64,000 nt of DNA. Origin: Galeruca laticollis (Eukaryota > Arthropoda > Insecta > Coleoptera > Chrysomelidae). Where the stretch lies: assembly GCA_963921935.1 (NCBI GenBank), contig OY998184.1, positions 29,417,567-29,481,566 on the forward strand, in the 5' to 3' direction. Below the pieces are notes generated by a model. It saw nothing but the letters and a program-made list of their open reading frames with translations. It made no database searches and was not told the origin of the DNA. The translations under genes and the position numbers were made by a program. Each line of letters starts with the position of its first letter. Positions within the stretch are counted from its first letter, which is position 1. Positions 48,104 to 60,445 of the stretch are shown here, one piece after another.

Positions 48104-48738
48104 GAAGATGTAGGAATATCGCGTGATATGTTAACAACAACAACAAATATATTCATGGGTAATTCACGCAAAATAAAGGGCTACTGAAATAGAGTGGTAA
48201 CCGTGGACATGCATGTTTCTGGCTCATTTTGCCTCATCAGCACGACATAACCAAATAAGGATGTGAAATTTGGGAGCAAAGATGTTAATCGAAACATGGG
48301 AAAACACAAAATAACGGATTTCAGCAGGGAAACCAAACGCTCATTTGTGTCTTCAATTGGAAGATCCCATGAATATATTTGTTGTTGTTGTTAACATATC
48401 ACGCGATATTCCTACATTTTCTTTGTTATTTATTATGGGTCGGAAGGTTCATGGCGGGGGGGCTATATGCGCCTCCGTGTCGATGTTGGTTGATGTCCTG
48501 AAAACTCGGGATCTTCCAATTGAAGACACAAATGAGCGTTTGGTTTCCCTGCTGAAATCCGTTATTTTGTGTTTTCCCATGTTTCGATTAACATCTTTGC
48601 TCCCAAATTTCACATCCTTATTTGGTTATGCCGTGCTGATGAGTCAAAATGAGCCAGAAACATGCATGTCCACGGTTACCACTCTATTTCAGTAGCCCTT
48701 TATTTTGCGTGAATTACCCATGAATATATTTGTTGTTG

Positions 48739-48790
<52 letters not shown>
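48047..48790. mobile_element. Inverted-repeat unit bounded by (TA)n on both sides
   Basis: (TA)n at 48047-48098 and 48741-48789 enclose a palindrome. Arms of about 205 bp (48157-48363 and 48510-48720) share GGGTAATTCACGCAAAATAA, AGTGGTAACCGTGGACATGC, GGAGCAAAGATGTTAATCGA and CTTCAATTGGAAGATCCC. The 50-bp block ATGAATATATTTGTTGTTGT plus AACATATCACGCGATATTCC occurs inverted at about 48109-48158, direct at 48368-48417 and as a start at 48719. The loop (48419-48508) is G+C-rich (GGCGGGGGGGCTATATGCGC). No protein recognised; the 116-codon frame across it is a by-product. Confidence 0.7.
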
Positions 48791-48791
<1 letters not shown>

Positions 48792-48829
48792 ATTGTGTAA
48801 ATAGGCACTTGTGATTGTCATGTTTTCCG

Positions 48830-50760
48830 TGGAAATGTTATTAGATCATGAAAGACGTTTCCATCAAAAATATTCTAGTGATATATAATGAAGTTACATT
48901 TGAATACTTGACATTTAAAAAAATCTTTCTCCACAGCTGAAACGACAAAAATACTACTGCTTATGATGTTTTCAATGTGCGCATCAAGTTAACATGTTTG
49001 TTTACAATACAATTCTCTCTCATTGGTGTCAAAACAAGTGAATGTGTGTATTTGGAAAGACGTCCAATAAAACTAGTTCGGCTACGGGAGATTAAACGTA
49101 ACGTGATTCTTGAGGTTGAGATAAACTGAATTGGTATTATTTTTACTCGATCGAAGACATACTTGTATCGAGGTTCTCACATTTTAGATCTCCACTTCAA
49201 TTCACTGTAATGGAATGCTCTTAGAATAATAGAAGGAACAATTAAAATGGAAACAGAGACAATTATTTTCGAAGAGAAAATGAGAAAACTTTTTTTCATA
49301 CTCCAAGTTTCTGCGTATTGTGGCCGAAAAGATTATCTGCAGTAACATCACAAGAAAGTGAAAATAATTTGATAGATTTTAGAAAACTTGTTGCCAGGCA
49401 ATAGATTCGAGAGCCCGAAGGGCCAAGTGGCAACAAATTTATTATTCAATTTTTCGGATTATTAAATTTTTCGGATTCTCGTGTGGTATTCGGTATGTTA
49501 TTTTTTGATGTTAAAATCAAAATCACTTAAGATTTTATATTTTCATTTCAACAAATCTATATAACTCAACTCAATATAAGCAGAATGACAATGGTGAAAG
49601 TGCAAAATCTCGTCGAAATTTTTGTCATTATGCATTTTTCGTAGGAAAAAATGGCAATTGTCGGAATCTTTTAAACTGCAAAAGCTCGTAAGTTAATTTT
49701 CAGTTTTTAATACTGTTGGCTCCATCTTTTAAAAGCCAGAAGATCGAACATGGAAAATAGGTAAGGTAGGAAACATCATTAGATGACTTAAGAGATTTCG
49801 GCCAGTTTTGAGGTGTTGAACAAATTGGATTCGGCAAGATTCTAGAGCCTCAAAATTAATTATGTCACAATCGTTTTAAATCCATTGTGAGTTCAACTTT
49901 AGCGGACAACGAAGATAAAAATTGGTAAGCTGCTTTGCATCGTTAATTAACATATATAGCCGTAGTTCTCTTAGTTATGTTATGAATGTTGAAAACTCTT
50001 ACCCTTCTGTGAAATCAGTTGAGCCAATTGTAATTAATTTAGATGAGGATAGCGACACTCAACTGAATATAGAATAGGATTAATACATTTAAATAAATTT
50101 CCTATATTATGCAAAATATAAGTCAAATCTCTTAAGTTCGACCCTGTAGCAAATTTGCATCTCTTACTTGATGATTTTATACACAACTGGATCATACCAA
50201 GTAGTTTATGGCAGTGGATAAGCCAATACCAATAAGAGTGAAACTTATTAGCATTGGCATACATGATATAAAATCCTAAAGACCAACTTTTTCACTGATA
50301 ACTTCCAAATTATTGAAAATAATCAATGAGATCATGAAGAATGAACAATCTAGTCCATATCATCAAATAGATCTTCGCAACCAGCCACTCAATCGTGAAT
50401 ATCCCCAGAGAAATAGGAAATTTGCTTGGCTATACATATCCATTGATCTTTCACAAAACTTGGCATGGGTTAAAACAGACAAATATCGCTCAAAGTCATA
50501 GTTTCAAATGATTCAGATAAATTTGAGACAAATAATTTTCAAGCCTAGTATAAAAACAGTCATTTTGATTTAGAGTACCCCTGAATAGTGTACTTGGACA
50601 TGCGACATAGAGCTCGCTGACGACACATTAATCCCAGCAGTAAAAATGATTTTTTAGAAAACAAAAACATCATCAACAAATACAATGATTGCAATAGAGG
50701 CATGTAAAAGTAACTGGTGCAAAAAAATTAATAATTCTCAATTTACGCACGAGAAATTCC
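48830..50760. other. A+T-rich interval with an old coding-like stretch
   Basis: From about 49982 to 50501 the plus strand reads coding-like pieces in changing frames: NVENSYPSVKSVEPIVINL, then PIPIRVKLISIGIHDIKS, then SSPYHQIDLRNQPLNREYPQ and WLYISIDLSQNLAW. Several stops lie between. I do not recognise the protein. The rest of the interval shows nothing. Confidence 0.3.
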
Positions 50761-50794
50761 CATAGAGTTGTAAAGAATATTCACCAATTAGAAT

Positions 50795-50837
50795 TATAAT
50801 AATGATAATAATAATAAAAATAATAATGATAATAATC

Positions 50838-50877
<40 letters not shown>

Positions 50878-50918
50878 TAATAATAATAATAAAAATAGTA
50901 ATAATAATAATAATAATA
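50795..50918. repeat. (AAT)n microsatellite at the 5' edge of the I-like element
   Basis: About 40 AAT units with GAT, AAA and CAT interruptions, ending directly at the first base of the I-like element. Confidence 0.9.
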
Positions 50919-51509
50919 CCCTCCTAGGAGCTGTAAGACCTTGTCGTTGGTGGAGTGGCTGAGTAAGTTCCTCCTCCTCGAGCCGCAAGGACGGGAAGGG
51001 AGGAGTGAAACTAAAAAATAGCTCAGAAATGGTCAGTGGGGCACTGGTGGGGCTATCTATGCCGATGTGATAGCACCAACAAATGCCAGTAGAAGATCCA
51101 ACATGCCCAAGTTATATCCGAACACACTGGCAAGTCCCGACCAGACATGGGGGACGAGCGACGAGTTTCCGGTGCCGAAAAACCGGGACCCTCGGCTATG
51201 GTATGGTAACCCAGACAGAAGAGTCCAACTGTACCCTGCACTGTCCCATTCCTTTACCCTTTCCAGATCCTTTCCTGATTTAGAGGAGTAAACCTCAATA
51301 AAAAATCCAGAATCTCAAGGTGGAAACGATCGTGCTGACGGGATGAATGGCTCACCTTGTTAGTGGAGCCCCAAACGATGTCTTGTGGGTACCTGGCGAC
51401 CCCCACTTGTATTTTTAGCCTTACTGCAGTAAGGGAGCACTGCTGCAGCAGATAAATATTTCTGCCCAACTCGTGGGATCTACATGACAACTCACCAAAA
51501 AAAAACCCT

Positions 51510-52676
51510 ATGGAGGTGTCACCATCTCAAAATAGTGACAATATAACGAGTCAGGAAAAGGCGGCAAATCCCCGGTTTCTGGTCATTAAAAGAAAAGAAG
51601 ATGACTTCTCCAAAGTCAGTCCTTTTGTGATACAAAAAGGTCTATCTGGATATTGTGGAAATGTAAAAAATGTGAGAAAAAGTAAAGAAGGTTTGATGAT
51701 CGAAACATCGTCAGCCGCTCAAAGGGGCAGATTATTGAAAATAGACAGGTTTGGTGAAATGGAAGTAGAAGTTTATCCGCATAAGACATTGAACTATTCA
51801 AAAGGTATTATATATTGCCCGGATCTATTAAATTGCTCAACGGACGAAATTTTGAGTGAATTGAAGGAACAAGGTGTTATTTCTGTACACAGAATTGAAA
51901 CAAAAAGAAATGGTGAATGGATAGACACTCCTAACCACATACTTACCTTCAATAACCCGAATCTTCCCAAAACAATTAAAGTTGTTTTCTACTCCCTGAG
52001 TGAAGGGCTATATATTCCAGCCCCATTAAGATGCTTCCGTTGTCAGCGCTTTGGACATACATCGTTAAAATGTGATAAACCACAAGTTTGCGTCTGTGGC
52101 AAGGAAATTCACACCGGCTTTCCTTGCAGTCCCTCATTAGAATGTGTGAATTGTCAAGGATCACACTCATCTAGATCGAGGGATTGTCCAGTTTTGAAGG
52201 TAGAAACAGCTATACAAGAGGTTAAAACTAAAGAAAAGCTATCGTACTATGAAGCTAAAAAAAAGTTGTAGTAATAACACCTAGACCCAATATATCTCAT
52301 TCACAGGCTACCTCCTCGCAAGTAAGTTACAAAAGTCGAAGATATTATTCATAATCTCATTCCTAAAATCGTGGATGAAATTACCAAACAAATCAATGAA
52401 AACATTTCAGCCAAGATTATGCCTCCGCCAGCTAGCAATCAGACGAAAATTCCTCCTACACGTGACTCGAACCAAAGGCAAGTGAACACAGAAAAACGAC
52501 CTTTAAGTCCAGATGAATTACTCACCAGTGAATCGGAGGCAAGCTCAGTAGCGAGTGAGTTCCGTAAAAAAATTCGCAAGGGTTGGCCAAAAGGCAAACC
52601 AAGAAAAACATCAAAAGAGAGAGAAGAAAGTCTGAGAATAGTGCCGAAAATGTATAATCCGATTTTTTATATGTAA
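51510..52676 (+). pseudogene. I-like element ORF1 (gag-like, CCHC zinc knuckles)
   Basis: Starts MEVSPSQNSDNITSQEKAAN. The N-terminal half includes FLVIKRKEDDFSKVSPFVIQ, the RRM-like partner region of non-LTR gag proteins, and LKEQGVISVHRIETKRNGEW. Three zinc-knuckle-like motifs follow (about 52032-52195): CFRCQRFGHTSLKC (C-x2-C-x4-H-x4-C), a variant CVCGKEIHTGFPC, and CVNCQGSHSSRSRDC. Then TKEKLSYYEAKKKL, a frameshift (near 52265) through VVVITPRPNISHSQATSSQ, a second shift back near 52340, and a basic tail (KGWPKGKPRKTSKE). Role by family: RNA binding and chaperoning of the element's RNP. Two compensating frameshifts make it a pseudogene of about 389 codons. Confidence 0.85.
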
Positions 52677-52854
52677 TTTTTGCCATTTACATATCTTGTT
52701 CGTCTTTTGTCCTATTTATACAGTTTTTGTATATAACTATTTCGAATCTTTTTATCACTATTTCACTTATTTTATATCGTCTATATCTATATATTTATTT
52801 ATTTATTCTGGAGTTTACTTTCCAAAAAGTAACTTATTTATTTTCCCTACCCTA

Positions 52855-55800
52855 ATGATAGTATCCGAAAATATTATACAATGGAATTGCAATGGTATTA
52901 AACTCCATTATCCGGTATTGAAAACTCAACTTCTGAGTAGAACTCCTCTCTGCATCTGTATACAAGAATCACACTTGAAACCGCAAGAAAGTTTTAACGT
53001 GAGGGGTTATAAATCAGTTAGAAAAGAAGTTATACCTGATCAAAGAGCGAGAGGTGGTGTAATCACTCTTATAAAAGATAACATACGTTTTTCTGGGGTT
53101 CCTTTGATAACAAATTCACAAGCCGTAGCTATTTCAATTAGCTATCCCATAAAAATGACAAATTGCAACATTTATTTGCCCAATGCAAATTGGAGCTCAC
53201 AAGAAATTCGAAACTGTTTTCAGCAATTACCAGAACCCTTCTTGATACTAGGAGACTTTAATGTACATAATGCCTTATGGGGATCTACAAGAACATGTGC
53301 TGGAGGTCAGATTATTGAAGACATCATCAATGAACGTGATCTTATAATCTGAAATACAGGAGAAGGAACTTATTTGAATACCAGATCGAACGTCTTCTCC
53401 GCAATAGATCTCAGTATTTCTTCCCCTCAAATTGCAATTAATTTCCAGTGGAAAGTTAAACATGAATGGAACGCGGATCATATTCCAATTTATATTGATC
53501 TTGCAAATAAACCCAAATCAACAAGTGGTCAGAAAAAGTGGATTCTTAATAAAGCCAACTGGGAATTATACAAAAATACCTCAAACTCGTTTGAAGTTAA
53601 AGAATCGACCGTGTTGGAACAAGTAGAGCAATTTACTGATGCAATTCAAGAAGCTGCTAATTCATCCATACCTAAATCTAGAGGTACACATGTTGCAAAA
53701 AGAGTTCCACGGTGGAACCCAGATCTAGAAACAGCCATAAAGAATAAAAAGAGAGCCTACAATACTTTTAAGAGAGTTCCTACCACAGAGAACATGATCG
53801 CTTTTAAAAAACTTAGAGCTAAGGCAAGACTTCTTTTGGTTAAAAGCAAAAGAGAATCCTGGAGACAATATGTAAATACTATCACTATAAAGACCCCTCT
53901 GAAAGAGGTATGGGAAAAAGTGAGAAACATAAAAGGAAACGGGTTCTCTATTCCCTCTCCTATACTTATTGTAAATGGACAGGAAATCACTGGTGACGAA
54001 AACATATCCGAGCAGCTGGCCATATTCTTTGAATCCACCAGTTCAACTTCAAATTATAGTGACACCTTCAGAGAAATAAAAGAAGTAGAAGAGAACACAA
54101 ACTTAATGAGGATTTGTACTACAACCTTCCTTTCACGTTACAGGAGCTTGATCATGCCTTGTCATCGACAAAAAATACAGCTCCAGGAAATGATCATATT
54201 CCTTGGGAACTTCTTAAACAACTACCAGAGTCGAAAAAAATTTGTTTGATTGATATTCTCAACAATATTTTCTTTACAAGAAAGTATCCCCCAAAATGGA
54301 AAGAAGCCAAAATAATTGCTATCCCTAAGCCTGGAAAGGACATCCAAAATCCATCCAGTTATAGACCAATTTCTCTCATAAGCTGTCTAGGAAAAACACT
54401 AGAGAAAATGGCAAACACCAGGTTAGTGTGGTATCTTGAAAAAAATGATTTTCTCTCTAAACATCAGATGGGTTTTCGAAAAGGAAGATCTACTATCGAT
54501 CAACTCAGCCTAATTGAAAATTTTATAAAAAGCAGTTTTGCTACCAGATCACACACTGTGGCAATATTTTTTGATATTGAAAAAGCTTTTGACACAACTG
54601 GGAGACACGGAATATTAAAAAAATTATATATCTGGGGTTTGCGTGGTTCACTCCCACTGTTTATAGAAGAGTTTTTGAATAATAGGACATTCAAAGTACA
54701 GATTGGTCAGAGCGTTTCTAATACACATGTATTGGAAAACGGTGTGCCTCAAGGATCCAATTTAAGTGTTACAATTTTCCTAGTTGCTATAAATTGTTTA
54801 GCTGAAGTGATTCCTGATGAAGTGAAGAGAAGTCTATATGTAGACGACCTAGTTATATATTATTCCCCTGAAAAAATGGACGACATAATTAGAACCTTAT
54901 AAAGAACAATGGACAAAATAAGCTCCCATGCTGGAAACAACGGTTTCAAAATTACTTCCAGTAAAACACACTGCATACACTTCTGTAGAAATAGAGACCC
55001 TCATCCTGAACCAAACCTCACCTTGTATGGAAATCAGATAGAAATTGAAGAATCAACAAGATTTTTGGGCTTAATTTTCGATAAACAATTACTTTGGAAA
55101 GAACACATTATAGATCTTGCCGTACGATGTAAAAAGAGACTAAATATATTAAGGGTCATGTCAAATATCAACTGGGGTGCAGATATGAAAACTCTTATAA
55201 ATCTTTACAAGTCTTCAATTTTGTCAAAGATGGACTATGGGTGTATAATATATGGCTCAGCTAGTGACTCCAATCTCAGAATTCTTGAACATGTGCAAGC
55301 TAATGGACTAAGGCCAGCATTGGGGGCTTTCAGAACCACCCCATATCAATCGCTATGTTGTGAAACAGGTATACCACCCCTCCGTTATAGAAGACAATAT
55401 ATGATGTCTAGCTATTTTTGTAGAATTCTCATTGCGCCCCAACATCCAGTGCATAATATTATCTTTAATGAAACACATAAAGTCTATTCGCATACACGTC
55501 GCACGAGCAACCTTCCGTTCACGGTTCGAGCACTTCAATTGATAGCAAACATGAGAGAAGATGTACCACCTGTTACCCCTGCGTTAGCAAATGGACAATG
55601 AGGAAACCCAATGTTTATCTAAACTGCCAAAAATATGAGAAACAAAATACTCCCATAGAAATCTTCATGGATGAAGTGAAATGTATTTTAAACTCCCAAG
55701 AAATTACTACACAAATATACACTGATGGCTCTAAAACTAACTGTGGAGTAGGAAGTGCTCTTTTTACCAAAAACGAAACACTGAAATGGACACATTTTCC

Positions 55801-57317
55801 ATGGTCTATGCAGAACAGCATGCTGTTTTTGAAGCACTATTATATATAAAAAATAATCATATCCAAAATGCTGCAATATGTTCTGACTCTCTCAGTTGCC
55901 TGACATCTTTAAAAAATTCAAAGAACGAAGATCCCTTTATCAAAAATATGACTACCTTCCTTCATAAACAAACTCTGAATGGGGCGAAAATTATTTTCAT
56001 TTGGGTCCCAAGTCACATAGGCATGCCAGGAAATGAAAAGGCTGACGTGGCTGCTAAAGAAGCAACTTTATTAGATACTGAAATTGACTGTTTCGACCCT
56101 TACTTCGTGGAATATGCTCATATTAGTGTTTTTAAATGAAACTCAAGGTCTCAAGTTAATTCCACAATATAATACAAGTTATTGAAAATTCTAAAAAATC
56201 GACAATTGTTTCGATAAATCAATATCATCGTCAGAATGACAGAAGTTACATTTCATTTTATGCCTACCTGATGTTTAGTAGTTAATTTTGGCTAGACCAA
56301 GACGTAACCTAACTTGTGATTGGCTTAATATATGTTTATAGAAAAAAGAAGAAGATGTGATATTACAAATATTGAAGCTTAGATATTATTAGCCCTATGG
56401 TGATATCCTGGATATCATTTTTCCAATTAAGATCAGTATAACTGTGCAATGATATAGAAAACCAGGAAAACTATATCTGCTGATCTTTACAATTATTATT
56501 AATAAACTGTCTTCTTAAGTGATAATTGTAAAGATCAGCAGATATAGTTTTCCTGGTTTTCTATATCATTGCACAGTTATACTGATCTTAATTGGAAAAA
56601 TGATATCCAGGATATCACCATAGGGCTAATAATATCTAAGCTTCAATATTTGTAATATCACATCTTCTTCTTTTTTCTATAAACATATATTAAGCCAATC
56701 ACAAGTTAGGTTACTTCTTGGTCTAGCCAAAATTAACTACTAAACATCAGGTAGGCATAAAATCTGTCATTCTGACGATGATATTGATTTATCGAAACAA
56801 TTGTCAATTTTTTAGAATTTTCAATAACTTGTATTATATTGTGGAATTAACTAGAGACCTTGAGTTTCATTTAAAAACACTTTATTAGATACCATAAATG
56901 TTGACAGATATTGTTATCAAGACTTTAAAAACCACTTGAGTAATAAAATAGTGAATGCTTGGCAGAATGAGTGGCAACTCAGCAATACTTTCCTAAAATC
57001 AGTGAAACCAGTAGCATCTTTAAACCCAAATACATACAACATAACTAGGAGGAAAGATCAAGTCGTCATATCCAGAATAAGAATGGGTCACACTCACTTA
57101 ACATCATCCTACTTACTTCTTGGGAGAATTCCTCCGGAATGCGAAGAATGTAGGTGCCAACTTATCACAAAACACATTCTTTTTGATTGCACAAAATAGA
57201 AATATACGACAACAAGTAGACATACCAATTACCATCTCAATATGTTTATCTTCTGCGGAACACTTAGATAAGATCATTGAATATCTGAAACTGATTGAGC
57301 TATATTCCAAAATATGA
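52855..57317 (+). pseudogene. I-like element ORF2: endonuclease, reverse transcriptase, RNase H
   Basis: The start is taken at 52855 (MIVSENIIQWNCNGIK) because the endonuclease N-motif follows. Endonuclease: QWNCNGIK, CIQESHL, LGDFNVHN, IDLSIS, ADHIP. RT: SSYRPISLISCLGKTLEKM, GFRKGRSTIDQL, motif A FFDIEKAFDTT (Asp kept), VPQGSNLS, motif C LYVDDLVIY. RNase H: IYTDGSKTN, AEQHAVFEAL, CSDSLSCL, WVPSHIGMPGNEKAD. The C-terminal tail has RIRMGHTHLTSSYLL, ECEECRCQLITKHILFDC and LIELYSKI. Lesions: TGA at 53350 (family Trp), a 1-base loss near 54102, TAA at 54900, frameshifts near 55585, 55795 and 57197, and the 56130-56876 insertion. All catalytic residues survive, so decay is recent relative to most of the window. 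Confidence 0.88.
56130..56876. mobile_element. 746-bp near-perfect palindrome derived from Penelope 3' ends
   Basis: Left end GTGTTTTTAAATGAAACTCA; right end is its inverse. The two arms (about 370 bp) are almost identical inverted copies, with a short asymmetric centre (ATTATTATTAATAAACTGTC). Each arm contains, outside in, the 190-bp-MITE-type terminal, CTACCTGATGTTTAGTAGTT, AGAAAAAAGAAGAAGATGTG, GCCCTATGGTGATATCC and CAGGAAAACTATATCTGCTG. The last four are the Penelope 3' UTR seen at 31740-31940 and 34540-34740. The flanks share TATTA, possibly a target duplication. It cuts the RNase H region of the I-like ORF2. Confidence 0.85.
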
Positions 57318-57339
57318 TTTATATGACAAATGAAATATA

Positions 57340-57445
57340 ACGATCATATTGATTTATCGAAACAATTGTCAATTTTTAGGATTTTCAATAACTTTTATTA
57401 TATTGTGGAATTAACAAGACACCGTGAGTTTCATTTAAAAACACT
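57340..57445. mobile_element. Half copy of the palindrome in the I-like 3' UTR
   Basis: Reads CATATTGATTTATCGAAACA, ATTGTCAATTTTTAGGATTT, TTATATTGTGGAATTAACAA and GAGTTTCATTTAAAAACACT, matching the outer right arm of 56130-56876. Only one arm is present. Confidence 0.75.
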
Positions 57446-57628
57446 AATAACGTTTGTTGATAATTATAAGGTGTACCTATAACGTAAACTAATTGAACAG
57501 GGGGTTTTTGGTTGGTAGGTCATGAAAATGGAGTCCAACACTACTCTCGCGAGTGAACATGAGTTTTTCCCCCCTGCCACACAGACAGAGCCAATGACCT
57601 TTAGCAGTCGACGCTCTATAGTGAGAAA

Positions 57629-57656
57629 AAATAATAATAATAATAATAATAATACC
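57629..57656. repeat. (AAT)n tract between two opposed retrotransposons
   Basis: Nine AAT units serve as the 3' tail of the plus-strand I-like element and, as (ATT)n after GGTATGGTATGGT, also abut the 3' end of the minus-strand CR1/Jockey-like element. Confidence 0.85.
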
Positions 57657-57761
57657 ATACCATACCATTTACTCACCACATAATATACAAAAGTACATGT
57701 GAGGTATACATAGTTTAGTCAGGACAGAAATGATAAAAAATCAGACAATAAGTAAAAACAG

Positions 57762-60430
57762 TTATTTAGCAGAAATTTGCTTACTTATTTTATAGAATGA
57801 TCTAACAGGGAGATTTCTACTTTCAATTTCTTTATTAAAACTAACGAATCTATTGTATAAACTTACATTAATTTTATTGTTTGCACTTGTTTGTAAACGA
57901 GAGGAAGGTTTTACAATATTATTAGCAGATCGAGTACCATAAGCATGTACATCGGCATGTGTTTCATACATTGGTAAGTTCCTATGAACAAGGTTTATTG
58001 TCTCTAGAATATACATACACGGAACAGTGAGAAAATAATATTTTCTAAATAGATCTTTGCAATGTGTGTTCGGTTTGGCTCTATCAATTATGCGGAGTGC
58101 CGTTTTCTGCAATCAAAACACTCTCTCCATACTACTTGAATTACCCCATTGAATGATGCCGTATGATAAATGGCTGTGAATTATCGCAAAGTAGACAGTT
58201 ATTAGTACATCATTATTGAGGCAATGTCCTAATTGACGCAACGCAAATATTTGAGATGAAAGCTTGGAACACAAAGCATCAACACGAGGTGACCAGTTAA
58301 GGTATGTATCAAGTACAATATCCAAATACTGATTTCTGATTTATTCAGTAATCTACTGGATGTAAACATTATCTCCTGAGTTTAAGTAGGATTTATCTTA
58401 AGTTTGTTTGCTGGAAACCATGTTTCAGCTTTCATTAAATTTTCAGCATTCAAAGCTTCCCCACGCTTTGTATCGTCGGCAAACATGAAACACCCTGTTT
58501 GTTCGAAATCTGCAGGTAGGTCATTAATATATAACAAAAAGTGCACTGGGCCCAAAACAGAACCCTGTGGTACACCATTCAATGTGGTCATCAAACTTGA
58601 TTCTGAGTCCTTGCAGTTTACATACTGTTTTCTGTTTGTCGGGTATGGACTGAAAAGATCAAGTTCTTTATTGCGTACTCCATAGAATTCTTGTTTTTGT
58701 AGCAGTACATACTTGTTCACACAGTCAAAGGCCTTGGTAAGGTCACACATACTAGCGATAGTATTTTCCCCCTCGTCGACTCCCTCAACTATGTAATCAT
58801 TCAGTGCACTTACTGCTTTAGAAGTGGAATAACCTTTTGTAAAACCAAATTGGGCCGGTGATATAATTAGTTTATTTTCACAGTAACTTACTAATTTATT
58901 CTTAATTATTACTTCAAATATTTTCCCAACAACAGGAACAATAGAAATCGGTCTATAGTTATCTAATAAGTCCTTATCGCCTTTTTTAAATGTTGGTAGA
59001 ACTTTAGATATTTTAATGGAGTCTGGCCAGTTTCCATCAGATACGCATTTGTTAAAAAGTATGGTGAGCGGCTCAACTACTGAGTTTATCGCGGCTTTCA
59101 GCATCCTACTATTAAGACCATAATAATCGATGCAATTGGAATTTTTTAATCCTTAAATAGCTTCACGAACATCAGTCTCCAGAATGGAGGACATAAAGAA
59201 AGAAAAAGTAGGTTTATTCATCTTGTTAAGAAATGACATAGGATGTATGTTAGAATCAACAATGCCGTTTACAATACTACCCGCAATAGAGCAGAAGAAT
59301 GCATTAAAATTATCTGATGTAATGTTGCTGCTTGTGTTCACAGTATTTTTAGTTTTCCTTCAGAATTTACAATCCTTCAAACTGTTTTATTTTTATTTCC
59401 AGAATTTTGGATTATAGCCGCAAATGCGTTGCGTTTTTCATCTCTTGAAGTCTTCTTATAAGTTATTTTCAACTCTCTATAGAGGAGCCAATGATCATAG
59501 GAGTTACTCTTTTTAAACCGTTTCTTTGCGGTAAATACACCCTTTCTTAGTTCTCTCAACTGTCTGTTGTACGTACCGTTACTTTTATTGTTAACCGATT
59601 TTAGTGGAAAGCATGTATCAACCAAATTAAGAAGATGATCAAGTATAACTCCAGCAGACACGTCTGAGGTCATAATTTCAGTAATTTCAGGCCATGGATT
59701 ATCACTTAAAATATCAGAGAATTTTTTAATTCTTGGGTCTGTTATAATTCTCCTTTTAAGAACTGGCTCGTATGAGTTTTGTATACCCAATAGAGATAGA
59801 AATAACGCTTGATGATCTGCGATGTCAGGATCCAACACATCAGCAAGCAGTTCGTTCCGGTCAATGTTTGTATTAATATTGTCTGAATACGACTTGGATG
59901 TGGGGTTATCCTTGTAGGAACATGTATTAGATGTTTTAACCCGTACATACTCATGGTATTTCTCAGATCCGAAGAAGGCTCATTGTTGCTATCCAGAACA
60001 ATGTTTAAGTCTTCCATCAAAATAATACCCGAATATTTCCTGTAAAGGAATTCGATTAAAATTTCTAACTAATCTTTAAAAATATTTATATCAGCACTAG
60101 AGGAAGACCTGTAGATATTCAAAAGAACACATTTTTCATTTATCTCAGCTCCGCAAAACTCTGCGTGAAAGGGCACACAGAATGTAGAAAGATCAATAGC
60201 TCTCAAATCAACAACTGGAGAAAATTGCTACACCCCTGTGAAGAGAGTTTTTCCTACAATAGAATGACGTGAAATTGTCATTATGTAAATTAATTAGTTT
60301 TGAATTATCTTTATTCAATCAATGTTCAGAAATACATAAAATGTCAATAGGGGTTAATTGAGTAAATATATTGATGTCATTGATTTTATTGCTTAAACAT
60401 TGAACATTGATATGCAAAATGGCAAATTTA
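57762..60430 (-). pseudogene. CR1/Jockey-like ORF2: endonuclease and reverse transcriptase
   Basis: On the minus strand. Endonuclease: LHINVQCLSNKINDI, LCISEH, GVAIFS, LLNIYRSSSS, LMEDLNIVLDSNN (GDFN has become EDLN), LIHVPTRIT. Linker: RELRKGVFTAKKRFKKSNSY. RT: NYRPISIVPVVGKIFEVII, AQFGFTKGYSTSKAV, motif A ASMCDLTKAFDCVN, NGVPQGSVLGPVHFLLYIND, motif C FMFADDTK. C-terminal: YLNWSPRVDALCSKLSSQ, SHLSYGIIQWGNS and LQKTALRIIDRAKPNTHCKD, ending at 57762. Frameshifts near 59760 and 59110, stops around 59150 and 58380, and the altered endonuclease box show it is dead. Full ORF2 length is retained, so the truncation affects ORF1 only. Confidence 0.85.
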
Positions 60431-60445
60431 GGAAACATACATTTA

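Larger units (their letters stand above)
50919..57656 (+). mobile_element. I-like non-LTR retrotransposon, near full length, (TAA)n tail
   Basis: G+C-richer 5' UTR (50919-51509) starting at the end of an (AAT)n tract, gag-like ORF1, ORF2 with endonuclease, RT and RNase H, a 3' UTR and a terminal (AAT)n run (57629-57656). I-type elements characteristically carry RNase H and end in TAA repeats. It is interrupted by a palindrome at 56130-56876, and a half copy of the same palindrome lies in the 3' UTR (57340-57445). Confidence 0.85.

Noticed and set aside
48345..48695. 116-codon open frame (MCLQLEDPMNIFVVVV...)
   Set aside because: It spans an inverted-repeat element; the same text recurs inverted in the left arm, and no protein family was recognised.
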